A stretch of DNA of 41,312 bases from Alphaproteobacteria bacterium (GTDB lineage: Bacteria > Pseudomonadota > Alphaproteobacteria > Geminicoccales > Geminicoccaceae): NCBI GenBank assembly GCA_009908425.1, contig JAAAPF010000339.1:1-41312 (forward strand). Direction: 5' to 3'. The translations under genes and the position numbers were made by a program. Below, one piece after another: positions 34,262-41,312 of this stretch (positions within the stretch are counted from its first letter, which is position 1; every line of letters starts with the position of its first letter). The notes below the pieces were generated by a model. It saw only the letters and a program-made list of their open reading frames with translations. It was not told the DNA's origin and did not search any database.

Positions 34262-36112
34262 ATGGATGCCCCCCGCGACGTCTTCCGTCGTTTCTTCGCC
34301 CAACATCACCCCTTCGACGTGCTGCCGGCGGAGGCCGTCGAGCGCCTGCTCGACCACACCTCCCAGATCGAGGTCCCGACCGACGGCGTCATCCACGAGA
34401 TCGGCGAGCTGCCCGCTCACCTCTACGTCGTGCGCAACGGCGCGGTCGACGTGGTGACGCCCGAGGGCGTCGTCGTCGAGCACCGCGGCATGGGCGAGGG
34501 CGTCGGCGCGCGGGCGATACTGCGCGGCGAGGCGTCGCCCAACCGCGCCGTCGCCCACCGCTCGGCGACGCTGTTGCGCATCCCGCGCGGGCTGTTCACC
34601 GAGCTGGTCGAGGCCTATCCCGACTTCGCGGCTTATTACGAGCGCCTGAAGGCCCTCGGCGCCCGCCGCCCGGCGGCGATGTCGACCGAGCCCGGCGAGG
34701 CGGTGATCTCGAGCCCGCTGCGCGAGGTCATGACCGCCGACCCCGTCGTCGTCGCCCCCGACGCCACCGTCCGCGACGCGGCGACGTGGATGCGCGACCG
34801 CCGCATCTCCTGCGTGCTGGTGGAGGACGGCGGGCGCCTGGTCGGCATCGTCACCACCAACGACCTCGCCCGCCGGGTGGTCGCCGCCGGCCGCGGCGCC
34901 GACGTGCCGGTGCGCGAGGTGATGTCCGCGGAGCCCGCGGCGCTGCCGCCGGACACCCTCTTTTTCGACGCCATGCTGGTGATGAGCGAGCGCGACATCG
35001 GCCATCTGCCGGTGGTGGAGCAGGGCCGGGCCGTCGGTATCGTCACCCGCACCAACATGATCCGCCGGCAGTCCACCTCCAGCGTCTTCATGATCGGCGA
35101 CATCGCCAAGCGCGAGCACCTCGACGAGCTCGCCGCGATCATCGGCCAGCTGCCGCAGCTGCTGGTCCAGCTCGTCGGCGCCGGGGTCACCCCCAAACGG
35201 GTCGGCCAGGTCGTCACCAGCGTCGCCGACGCGCTCACCCGTCGGCTGTTGCAGCTCGCCGAGGTCCAGCTCGGGCCGCCGCCGGTCGACTATCTGTGGC
35301 TGGTCTGCGGCTCCCAGGGCCGCCAGGAGCAGACCGGGATCTCCGATCAGGACAACTGCCTGATCCTCGCCGACGACTACGACGCCACCGCGCACGGCGA
35401 ATACTTCGAGCGCCTGGCGCGCTACGTCTGCGACGGCCTCGACGCCTGCGGCTACTACTACTGCCCCGGCGAGATGATGGCGACCAACGACCAGTGGCGC
35501 CAGCCGCTGCAGGTCTGGCGCGGCTATTTCCAACGCTGGATCGCCAAGCCCGATCCGAAGGCCCAGATGCTGGCCAGCGTGATGTTCGATCTGCGTCCCG
35601 TCGCCGGCGACCTGCGCTTGTTCGAGGGGCTCAAGCACGAGACGGTGCAGGCGGCGCGCAAGAACAGCATCTTCCGCGCCCACCTGGTGGCGAACTCGCT
35701 CGGCCACCAGCCGCCCTTGAGCCTGCTCAGGGGCTTCGCGCTGATCCGTTCCGGCGAGCACAAGGACAAGGTCGACCTCAAGCTCAACGGCGTCGTGCCG
35801 ATCGTCGACCTCGCCCGGGTCTACGGCCTCGATGCCGGCCGCGAGGAGGTCAACACCCGCGACCGCATCCTCGCCGCCAAGGAGGCGGGCAGCCTCAGCG
35901 CCTCCGGCGCCGACGACCTCGCCGACGCCTACGACACCATCGCCCGGGTCCGGCTCGAGCATCAGGCCAAGCAGGTGCGCCGCGGCGAGAAGCCGGACAA
36001 CTTCATGGCGCCGTCGAGCCTGTCGGCGCTCGAGCGCGGCCATCTGCGCGACGCCTTCGGGGTGGTGAAGTCGCTGCAGGCGGCCCTGGCGCACTACCGC
36101 AGCGCTACCTAG
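34262..36112 (+). CDS. cNMP/CBS/DUF294 putative nucleotidyltransferase
   Basis: A 616-aa cytoplasmic regulator. A cyclic-nucleotide-binding-like domain (about 15-130) precedes two CBS motifs (about 150-205 and 212-268; VMTADPVVVAPDATVRDAA and VMSAEPAALPPDTLF). A DUF294 nucleotidyltransferase domain (about 300-440) has CGSQGRQEQTGISDQDN, giving the metal Asp362 and Asp364. A DUF294 C-terminal domain (about 475-612) follows. The order resembles GlnD-like uridylyltransferases fused to sensor domains. A partner in this neighbourhood could be the symporter or the signalling pair. All catalytic landmarks are intact. Confidence 0.9.
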   Translation: MDAPRDVFRRFFAQHHPFDVLPAEAVERLLDHTSQIEVPTDGVIHEIGELPAHLYVVRNGAVDVVTPEGVVVEHRGMGEGVGARAILRGEASPNRAVAHRSATLLRIPRGLFTELVEAYPDFAAYYERLKALGARRPAAMSTEPGEAVISSPLREVMTADPVVVAPDATVRDAATWMRDRRISCVLVEDGGRLVGIVTTNDLARRVVAAGRGADVPVREVMSAEPAALPPDTLFFDAMLVMSERDIGHLPVVEQGRAVGIVTRTNMIRRQSTSSVFMIGDIAKREHLDELAAIIGQLPQLLVQLVGAGVTPKRVGQVVTSVADALTRRLLQLAEVQLGPPPVDYLWLVCGSQGRQEQTGISDQDNCLILADDYDATAHGEYFERLARYVCDGLDACGYYYCPGEMMATNDQWRQPLQVWRGYFQRWIAKPDPKAQMLASVMFDLRPVAGDLRLFEGLKHETVQAARKNSIFRAHLVANSLGHQPPLSLLRGFALIRSGEHKDKVDLKLNGVVPIVDLARVYGLDAGREEVNTRDRILAAKEAGSLSASGADDLADAYDTIARVRLEHQAKQVRRGEKPDNFMAPSSLSALERGHLRDAFGVVKSLQAALAHYRSAT

Positions 36113-36121
36113 GGGCGGGAC

Positions 36122-36673
36122 TTGAGCTTTTTTCTCCTGTTCGGGGCGATCGCGCTCGGTCTGGGCACCGCCGGCGTCGCCATGCTGGCCTGGCGCGTCA
36201 CCGGCCGGCGCGCGCCGCGCTGGGCACCGCCGTTGGCCGGCGGGCTCGCGATGATGAGCTTCTACGTCTGGATGGAGTACGCCTGGTTCCAGCGGGTCTC
36301 GAACCAGCTCTCCGAGCGCGTCGTCGTGGTCGAAACCCACAGCCGCAGCGTGTGGTGGCAGCCCTGGTCGCTCCTCCGCCCCCAGGTCGTGCGCTTCAGC
36401 GCCATCGATCGGGCGAGCGTGGAGCCCGTCGGCCGGGAGCTCGTGCGCCTCGAGCTCTGGCTGGTCGACCGCTACACCGGCTCGGCGCAGGTGAGCCAGA
36501 TCTACGACTGCAGCGAACCGCGCCGCCTCGACGTCGCCGCCGACACCCGCTTCGACGACGCCGGCCGCCCGGTCGACGGCGACTGGCGCCGCGTCCCCCC
36601 GGCCGAGCCGCACCGGCGGGTGGCGTGCCGGCTGGCCGAACGCCCGGTCGACGACGCCGTCGTACCCGGCTGA
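36122..36673 (+). CDS. Hypothetical inner-membrane protein, 183 aa
   Basis: Two N-terminal membrane helices (about 2-22 and 36-55) and a soluble domain of about 120 residues with VVVVETHSRSVWWQPWSLLRPQVVRFSAID and DRYTGSAQVSQIYDCSEPRR. The likely start is TTG 36122, nine bases after the DUF294 stop. A MMSFYVWMEYAWFQRVSNQ stretch near the second helix seems characteristic. I do not recognise the family. Position in the symporter/DUF294 locus suggests a membrane partner. Confidence 0.65.
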   Translation: MSFFLLFGAIALGLGTAGVAMLAWRVTGRRAPRWAPPLAGGLAMMSFYVWMEYAWFQRVSNQLSERVVVVETHSRSVWWQPWSLLRPQVVRFSAIDRASVEPVGRELVRLELWLVDRYTGSAQVSQIYDCSEPRRLDVAADTRFDDAGRPVDGDWRRVPPAEPHRRVACRLAERPVDDAVVPG

Positions 36674-36693
36674 CGGGCGCCACCTTTCGCGTG

Positions 36694-36722
36694 CAGACAA
36701 GGTGCTGCGAACGCTCTAGTAT
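36694..36722 (+). promoter_or_regulatory. Candidate promoter of the response regulator gene
   Basis: CAGACA (36694-36699), 17 bases, TAGTAT (36717-36722). The -10 matches 5 of 6 bases. It lies about 60 bases before the TTG start, in a relatively AT-rich patch. Confidence 0.33.
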
Positions 36723-36760
36723 CCCGTGTTCATAACCAATCCGACAAAAGCGGATACGGG
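36723..36760 (+). repeat. Nested inverted repeat in the response-regulator leader
   Basis: CCCGT (36723-36727) pairs with ACGGG (36756-36760), enclosing ATCCG (36739-36743) paired with CGGAT (36751-36755) around a 7-base loop. It would form a stem interrupted by an 11-base bulge in the mRNA leader, or be a bipartite operator next to the -10. Confidence 0.4.
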
Positions 36761-36783
36761 CCGACAGACACAGGGAGGCGCCC

Positions 36784-37164
36784 TTGCGATCGCGAGCGGT
36801 GCTGGTCGTCGACGACGAGCCGACCATGCGGTTTTGCCTCGAGCGCCTGCTGCGCGCCGAGGGTTATCAGGTGATGACGGCGGCCGGGCGCAACGACGCC
36901 CTGGCGCGGCTGGCCGAGCGCAGTCCCGACGCCGTTCTCCTCGACGTCGTGCTGGAGGACGGCGACGGCTACGGCTTTCTCGGCACGCTGCGGGAGCGCT
37001 GCGGGCGACCCGAGCTGCCGGTGGTCATGATGAGCGCGCGCACCCGCCCCGACGAGCGCCAGCGGGGCGAGGCCGTCGGCGCCGACGGCTATCTGCGCAA
37101 GCCCTTCGACATCGCCACGCTGAAGCGGGCGCTGGACGGTCTGCTCCCGGTCGCCGAGGCCTGA
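36784..37164 (+). CDS. Receiver-only response regulator
   Basis: A 126-aa single REC domain. Acidic pocket Asp10-Asp11 in LVVDDEPTM, phosphoacceptor Asp54 in AVLLDVVLEDGDGYGF, Ser84 in VVMMSARTR and Lys106 in YLRKPF: all five hallmark residues are present. There is no output domain, so it acts by protein contact (CheY/DivK-like). The start is TTG 36784 behind GGGAGG. It ends 4 bases before the sensor-exonuclease gene, implying a pair, although that protein lacks a recognisable phosphodonor His. Confidence 0.9.
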   Translation: MRSRAVLVVDDEPTMRFCLERLLRAEGYQVMTAAGRNDALARLAERSPDAVLLDVVLEDGDGYGFLGTLRERCGRPELPVVMMSARTRPDERQRGEAVGADGYLRKPFDIATLKRALDGLLPVAEA

Positions 37165-37168
37165 GGCG

Positions 37169-39310
37169 GTGACCCGCTGGAGCCTGCGCCTGCGGATGTT
37201 CCTCTTTTTCGCGCTCATCGCGGTGGGCGCGTTCGTCGCCGTCGGCGTCGGGTTCGCGCTGACCGCCTCGCGCGCCGCCGCCGAGTTGCAGCCGACGCTC
37301 GTGCTCGCCTTCGGCGGCGCCGGCTTCGCCATCGCCGGCCTCGCGCTCTGGGTCTGGCAGCAGTTCGACGAGCACCTCGCCAAGCCCATCCTCGCCATCG
37401 TCCAGCACGTCCGCGCGGTCGTCCACGCCGGCGCCCGCGGCGACGGCCAGGTGCGCTACCGGGCGCGCTATCTGGGCTTTCTGGCGCCGGCGGTGGACGA
37501 GGTGACGACCGCGCTGGAGCGGGCGCGCGCCGAGACCGAGGAGCGCGTCACCAAGGCCACCGCCGAGGCCGACCGCCAGCGGGCGCGCCTCGAGGCGGTG
37601 CTGCGCGATCTCACCGAGGGCGTGATCATCTGCAACCTCGATCACGAGATCCTGCTCTACAACCAGCGCGCCGCGCAAATCCTGCACGACTGCGGCCATC
37701 TCGGCCTGGGCCGGCCGCTGCTCGGCCTGGTCGGCGACGAGCCCTTCCGCTTCGCCCTGGAACGGCTCCGCCGGCGCTTCGTCGAGGACCGCTGGAGCGA
37801 TCACCCCGACGGGCTCACCACCCTCGCCGTGGTCAGCACCCGCCACCGCGGCGCCACCTTGAAGGCGCGGGTGTCGCTGACCCTCGACGCCCAGGGCGGC
37901 AACCCGATGGGCTACGTCATCGCCTTCGACGACGCCACCGAGGAGATCGAGCACGCCGCCCGACGCGATCGGCTGCTGCACGACGGCGCCGAGGAGGTCC
38001 GGCGGCGGGTGAGCGACGTGCTCGGCCTGAGCGAGCTGGCGCTGCGCGGCGGCGGCGAGGACGCCGCCGACCGCGACACCCTCGCGCGCGAGCTCGCGCG
38101 CGCCCGCGGCTCGTTGTCGGCGGCGCTCGACCAGCTCGACACGGTCACCCGCGACGAGCACGCCACGCCCTGGCCGACCGCGCCGATCTACGCCTCGACG
38201 CTGATCGCCTTTCTGGGCGACCGCGTGGCCGGGACCTGCGCGCTCAACACCGCGCAGATCCCGAGCGATCTGTGGGTGCGCTGCGACGGCGCCACCATGC
38301 TCGCGCTGCTGGAGCACCTGGTACGCCATCTCGCGGTCGATCGGCGGGTCCATCAGGTGCTGGTGGAGATGCGGGCGAGCCCCCACCGGGTGGTGCTCGA
38401 TCTGGTCTGGCACGGCCAGACGCTCCGCGAGCGCGAGCTCGACGCCTGGCTCGACGAGTCGCTCGGGCCGGGCTTCGCCGGGCTCACCGCCCGCGAGGTC
38501 CTGGAGCGCCACAAGACCGCGCTGTGGTCGGTGGCGCGCCGACGCGAGGAGGTCGCGCTGCGCCTGCCCTTGGCGCGCGGCGAGCCCGCCGGCCGCCGGC
38601 CGCGCACGACCGCGCCGACCGTCTCCGCCCGCCCCGAGTTCTACGACTTCGATCTGTTCGCGCGGCGCGGCCGCAGCGCGCTCACCGACGCCGCCCTGCG
38701 CCAGCTGACCTACGTCGTCTTCGACACCGAAACGACCGGGCTCGAGCCCCAGGGCGACGACGAGATCATCTCCATCGGCGCCGTCCGCATCGTCAACGCC
38801 CGGGTGCTCACCGGCGAGAGCTTCGATCGCTTCGTCCATCCCGGCCGCCGCATCCCGCCGGCCTCGACCCGGGTCCACGGCATCTCGGACGACCAGGTCA
38901 AGACGGCGCCGCCGCTCGACGCCGTCGTCCCCGACTTCCACGCCTATGTCGGTGACGCCGTCCTGGTGGCGCACAACGCCGCTTTCGACATGAGCTTTTT
39001 GAGCAAGCACCAGCGCCGGCTCGGCCTCGCTTTCAGCCAGCCGGTGCTCGACACCGTGTTGCTGGCGGCGCACGTTCTCGGCCCGGGCGAGCGGCTCACC
39101 CTGGATGCGCTGGTGGAACGTTTCGAGATCGAGTTGCCGGCGCACGAGCGCCACACCGCCCTGGGCGACGCCCGCGCCACCGCCTACGTCTTCTTGCGGC
39201 TGATCGCGCTGTTGGAGGCCGACGGCACCCGCACCCTGGGCGACGCCCTGCGCGTCTCCGAACAGCAGGTCGCCCTGCGCCGCCGCCAGAGCGCCTACCA
39301 GTCCGGCTGA
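37169..39310 (+). CDS. Membrane PAS/degenerate-kinase protein fused to a DEDDh 3'-5' exonuclease
   Basis: A 713-aa protein starting at GTG 37169. Two membrane helices (about 10-32 and 42-63) are followed by a HAMP-like coiled region (65-140). A PAS domain spans about 140-262 (VLRDLTEGVIICNLDHEIL). A kinase-like region (265-470) lacks a clear H-box and has no Asn/Gly ATP boxes; where an N-box is expected it reads LEHLVRHLAV. The C-terminal DnaQ-like exonuclease (510-680) has Asp519 and Glu521 in FDTETTG, Asp607 in HNAAFDMSFL, and His662 and Asp667 in HTALGDA, a full DEDDh set. It sits 4 bases after the receiver protein. It could degrade DNA, RNA or a nucleotide signal. Similar proteins are often labelled Pol III epsilon. 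Confidence 0.88.
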   Translation: MTRWSLRLRMFLFFALIAVGAFVAVGVGFALTASRAAAELQPTLVLAFGGAGFAIAGLALWVWQQFDEHLAKPILAIVQHVRAVVHAGARGDGQVRYRARYLGFLAPAVDEVTTALERARAETEERVTKATAEADRQRARLEAVLRDLTEGVIICNLDHEILLYNQRAAQILHDCGHLGLGRPLLGLVGDEPFRFALERLRRRFVEDRWSDHPDGLTTLAVVSTRHRGATLKARVSLTLDAQGGNPMGYVIAFDDATEEIEHAARRDRLLHDGAEEVRRRVSDVLGLSELALRGGGEDAADRDTLARELARARGSLSAALDQLDTVTRDEHATPWPTAPIYASTLIAFLGDRVAGTCALNTAQIPSDLWVRCDGATMLALLEHLVRHLAVDRRVHQVLVEMRASPHRVVLDLVWHGQTLRERELDAWLDESLGPGFAGLTAREVLERHKTALWSVARRREEVALRLPLARGEPAGRRPRTTAPTVSARPEFYDFDLFARRGRSALTDAALRQLTYVVFDTETTGLEPQGDDEIISIGAVRIVNARVLTGESFDRFVHPGRRIPPASTRVHGISDDQVKTAPPLDAVVPDFHAYVGDAVLVAHNAAFDMSFLSKHQRRLGLAFSQPVLDTVLLAAHVLGPGERLTLDALVERFEIELPAHERHTALGDARATAYVFLRLIALLEADGTRTLGDALRVSEQQVALRRRQSAYQSG

Positions 39311-39384
39311 CGACACGCCCGCGCGCGCTCCGAGGACGAGGGGCGCTTGGTCGAGGGGGCCTCGATGGCGCCGGTCCAACCGTG

Positions 39385-39819
39385 CCGCCGTCGCCGAGCC
39401 GATCGCGCTCGGGCTCGGCGAGGTTCGACCGCTCTTTACCGTGCTCGATCGCTTCATCGTCGGGTGGGCCGAAGAGCCGTCGCCCGCCGCGGCGCCGCAC
39501 AGCGTCGTCCATCTGTCCGTGGCGTGCCGGGTCGAGGCCGTCGCCGGCCATTTGGCCTATCGCGTGGGGGTGAGCGTCGGCGCCGGCGGCGACCGTTTCG
39601 CGAGGGCCGCATCGGTGTGGCGATCGGGGTGGGGTTCTCGCGCCTGTGCATCGTCGGCGCGCGCGTCGCGGCGCCCTCCTGCCGGCGCCGTTCGACGCCG
39701 TGCCGGCGGACGGGCCGATCATCATCGCTCGGCCGGCGAACCGGCGCCCGGGCGAAATCTTCCTCGACGAAGGGTGGCGCGGCTGCCCTTGTCGGCGCGG
39801 TCGGGCCGGGCGCGGGTGA
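39385..39819 (+). pseudogene. Probable frameshifted gene remnant
   Basis: Protein-like sequence with strong G/C third positions moves through three frames. First is EPIALGLGEVRPLFTVLDRF then IVGWAEEPSPA and VEAVAGHLAYRVGVSVGAGG (to about 39598). Next is EGRIGVAIGVGFSRLCIVGA (about 39602-39665). Last is LPAPFDAVPADGPIIIARPA and GEIFLDEGWRG (about 39680-39775), ending at TGA 39817. No single frame covers it. I do not recognise the family. Sequencing error is an alternative to true decay; the surrounding 560 bases (39311-39870) hold nothing else that looks coding. Confidence 0.4.
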
Positions 39820-39832
39820 CGGTTCGTTTCGA

Positions 39833-39865
39833 CCCCGCGCCCGGCCCCGCGCCCGGCCCCGCGCC
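39833..39865. repeat. 12-bp tandem repeat, 2.75 copies
   Basis: The unit CCCCGCGCCCGG is repeated twice in full plus nine bases, just beyond the end of oadB. Next to it the oadB stop codon lies inside the 14-base palindrome TCAGCCCGGGCTGA (39871-39884). Together they could form a GC-rich 3' end of the oadB transcript. Confidence 0.75.
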
Positions 39866-39870
39866 GACCC

Positions 39871-41004
39871 TCAGCCCGGGCTGAGCGTGGCGATGAAGTA
39901 GCCGGCCACGACCGCGGTGCCGATGACGCCCGCCACGTTGGGGCCCATGGCGTGCATCAACAGGAAGTTCGAGGGATCGGCGCGGACCCCCTCGACCTGC
40001 GACACGCGCGCGGCCATCGGCACCGCCGAGACCCCGGCGGAGCCGATCAGCGGGTTGATCTTCTGGCGGCTGAACAGGTTCATACCCTTCGCCATCAGCA
40101 CGCCGCAGGCGGTGGAAATGCCGAACGCGACGATGCCCAGGGCGAGGATGGCGAGGGTCTCGATGTTCAAGAAGCGCTCGCCGGTCATGGTGATGCCCAC
40201 CGAGGTGCCGAGGAAGATCGTCACGGCGTTGATGATCTCGTTCTGCGCCGCCTTGGACAGGCGCTCGACCACCCCGCATTCGCGCAAGAGGTTGCCGAGC
40301 ATCAGCATGCCGACCAGCGGCGACGCGGCGGGCACGAGCAGGATGACGATGACGGTCACGATCAGCGCGAAGGCGAGCTTCTCGACCCGGCCGACCTGGC
40401 GCAGCGAGGTCATCTTGATCTTGCGCTCGTGCTCGGTCGTGAGCGCGCGCATGATCGGCGGCTGCAGGAGCGGCACCAGCGCCATGTAGGAGTAGGCCGC
40501 CACGGCGATGGGGGCGAGCAGCTCCGGCGCCAGGGCGTTGGCGAGGAAGATCGACGTCGGCCCGTCGGCGCCGCCGATGATGCTGATCGCGCCGGCCTCG
40601 CTCATCGAGAAGCCGATGATGGTGGCGCCGATGACGGTCGCGAAGACGCCGAACTGCGCCGCCGCTCCCAACAGGAAGGTGCGCGGATTGGCGATCACCG
40701 GTCCGAAATCGGTCAGCGCGCCCACCCCCATGAAGATGATCGGCGGGAACAGCTCCAGGTGAATGCCTTGCTGGATGTAGTAGAACAGACCGCCCGGATG
40801 ATCGCCCTCCGGCAGATTGACCACGCCTTGGGTCGGCAGGTTGGCGAGCAGCGCGCCGAAGGCGATCGGCACGAGCAACAGCGGCTCGAAGTTCTTGGCG
40901 ATGGCGAGGTAGAGCAGGACGACGACGACGCCCCACATCACGACCATGCGCCAAGTCACCTCGGTAAAGGCGGTCAGCGCGAACAGCTCGGCGAGCGCGT
41001 CCAT
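39871..41004 (-). CDS. oadB: Sodium-pumping decarboxylase beta subunit
   Basis: Membrane subunit of oxaloacetate or methylmalonyl-CoA decarboxylase that couples decarboxylation of carboxybiotin to Na+ export. The 377-aa product has about 10 hydrophobic segments and the hallmark [17 protein letters not shown] with Asp147, the sodium-site Asp of the family. [16 protein letters not shown] follows, and [19 protein letters not shown]. The C-terminus reads [25 protein letters not shown] precedes ATG 41004. It lies 28 bases after the biotinyl-domain gene. Oxaloacetate, methylmalonyl-CoA and glutaconyl-CoA enzymes share this subunit, so the substrate is not fixed. Confidence 0.93.
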   Translation of the reverse strand: MDALAELFALTAFTEVTWRMVVMWGVVVVLLYLAIAKNFEPLLLVPIAFGALLANLPTQGVVNLPEGDHPGGLFYYIQQGIHLELFPPIIFMGVGALTDFGPVIANPRTFLLGAAAQFGVFATVIGATIIGFSMSEAGAISIIGGADGPTSIFLANALAPELLAPIAVAAYSYMALVPLLQPPIMRALTTEHERKIKMTSLRQVGRVEKLAFALIVTVIVILLVPAASPLVGMLMLGNLLRECGVVERLSKAAQNEIINAVTIFLGTSVGITMTGERFLNIETLAILALGIVAFGISTACGVLMAKGMNLFSRQKINPLIGSAGVSAVPMAARVSQVEGVRADPSNFLLMHAMGPNVAGVIGTAVVAGYFIATLSPG

Positions 41005-41032
41005 CGGCGGCGATCTCCCCCTCGGGCGGCGG

Positions 41033-41312
41033 TCAGTCGATGCTCAACAACACCTGGCCTTCGGAGACCGAGGCGCCGGCCTGCACGGCCACGTTCTTGA
41101 CCGTGCCGGTACGCGACGCGGTCACGGTCGTGTTCATCTTCATCGCCTCCAGCGTCACCACGGGCTGGCCCTGGTTCACCGGGTCGCCGGCCTTGACGTG
41201 CACCTCGACGACGGTGCCGGCGAGCGGGCTCGCCACGTCGCCGAGACCGCCGCCACCGCCGCCGTCGGCGGCCGGTGCCGCCGGCGCCGGCTCGGGGGCC
41301 CGAGCGGCCGGC
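41033..41312 (-). CDS. Biotinyl-domain protein, C-terminal part (5' end outside the window)
   Basis: The frame enters from the right edge and ends at the stop at 41033-41035. The visible 92 codons encode an Ala/Pro linker, a Gly run, then a biotinyl domain beginning [17 protein letters not shown]. The biotin-accepting Lys lies in EAMKM and the domain ends [10 protein letters not shown]. It is either the C-terminus of the carboxyltransferase alpha subunit (OadA) or a separate biotin carrier subunit. The oadB gene directly downstream shows it belongs to the sodium-pump decarboxylase. The GTG in ASPLAG's upstream codon is internal, not a start. Confidence 0.85.
   Translation of the reverse strand, partial: PAARAPEPAPAAPAADGGGGGGLGDVASPLAGTVVEVHVKAGDPVNQGQPVVTLEAMKMNTTVTASRTGTVKNVAVQAGASVSEGQVLLSID

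Noticed and set aside
34061-36700. Minus-strand frame opposite the DUF294 gene
   Set aside because: Composition is repetitive Ala/Asp/Gly/Val/His with no domain; antisense to a gene with intact catalytic motifs.
37025-39457. Minus-strand frame opposite the sensor-exonuclease
   Set aside because: Same shadow pattern; the plus strand has clear PAS and DEDDh motifs.
39096-39725. Minus-strand gene across the end of the exonuclease and the remnant
   Set aside because: Arg/Pro-rich shadow sequence without motifs; it overlaps the conserved exonuclease C-terminus.

Overview
The window is very GC-rich chromosomal DNA, roughly 70% or more by eye, with strong G/C preference at third codon positions. 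It probably comes from an alphaproteobacterium, perhaps Rhodospirillales-like. The main reason is the block argS - SPOR protein - nagZ - scpA - scpB - tatA - tatB - tatC - serS - surE - nlpD-like (2497-14274), an order familiar from that class. The family-level placement is inference. I saw no tRNA, rRNA, CRISPR array, transposase or phage gene.

Layout. 1-1257: the end of an unknown plus-strand gene, then xthA and erpA on the minus strand, read from a TTGACA promoter. 1352-14274: a long plus-strand housekeeping run with many ATGA/GTGA-type overlaps. It covers dNTP hydrolysis (dgt), arginyl- and seryl-tRNA synthetases, cell-wall recycling (nagZ), chromosome segregation (scpAB), Tat export (tatABC), SurE and an NlpD-like lipoprotein. 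Two genes sit inside it that I do not regard as standard members: a site-2 protease between nagZ and scpA, and a lone ABC ATPase between scpB and tatA. The pcm gene often found between surE and nlpD is missing. 14548-18249: a GT4 glycosyltransferase and a GH65 glycoside phosphorylase. 18262-19930 (minus): a CBS-BON protein one base upstream of a PRPP-synthetase paralog with altered motifs.

20244-25061 is an accessory-looking stretch of small genes. It holds a coupled pair (a 104-aa unknown and a 62-aa zinc ribbon), a secreted protein made of seven cysteine-bearing repeats, a DUF2383 ferritin-like protein, a Crp/Fnr regulator, two small unknowns and a fatty-acid desaturase. 25486-31682 (minus) holds PHA synthase, ClpB (with a clear intrinsic terminator and an RpoH-type promoter), a glutathione S-transferase and a GhrA-like 2-hydroxyacid dehydrogenase.

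32105-39310 is a carbon-uptake and signalling locus. It has a DUF4212 small subunit and a VC_2705-type sodium:solute symporter, a strong hairpin terminator, a cNMP/CBS/DUF294 nucleotidyltransferase, a small membrane protein, a receiver-only response regulator, and a 713-aa protein joining membrane, PAS and degenerate kinase regions to a complete DEDDh exonuclease. 39385-39819 looks like a frameshifted gene remnant. 39871-41312 (minus) holds the sodium-pump decarboxylase beta subunit OadB and the C-terminal biotinyl domain of a gene that runs off the window.

The most unusual elements are the sensor-exonuclease fusion, the cysteine-repeat secreted protein, the divergent PRPP-synthetase/CBS-BON pair, and a perfect inverted repeat lying over the -35 element of the clpB heat-shock promoter.
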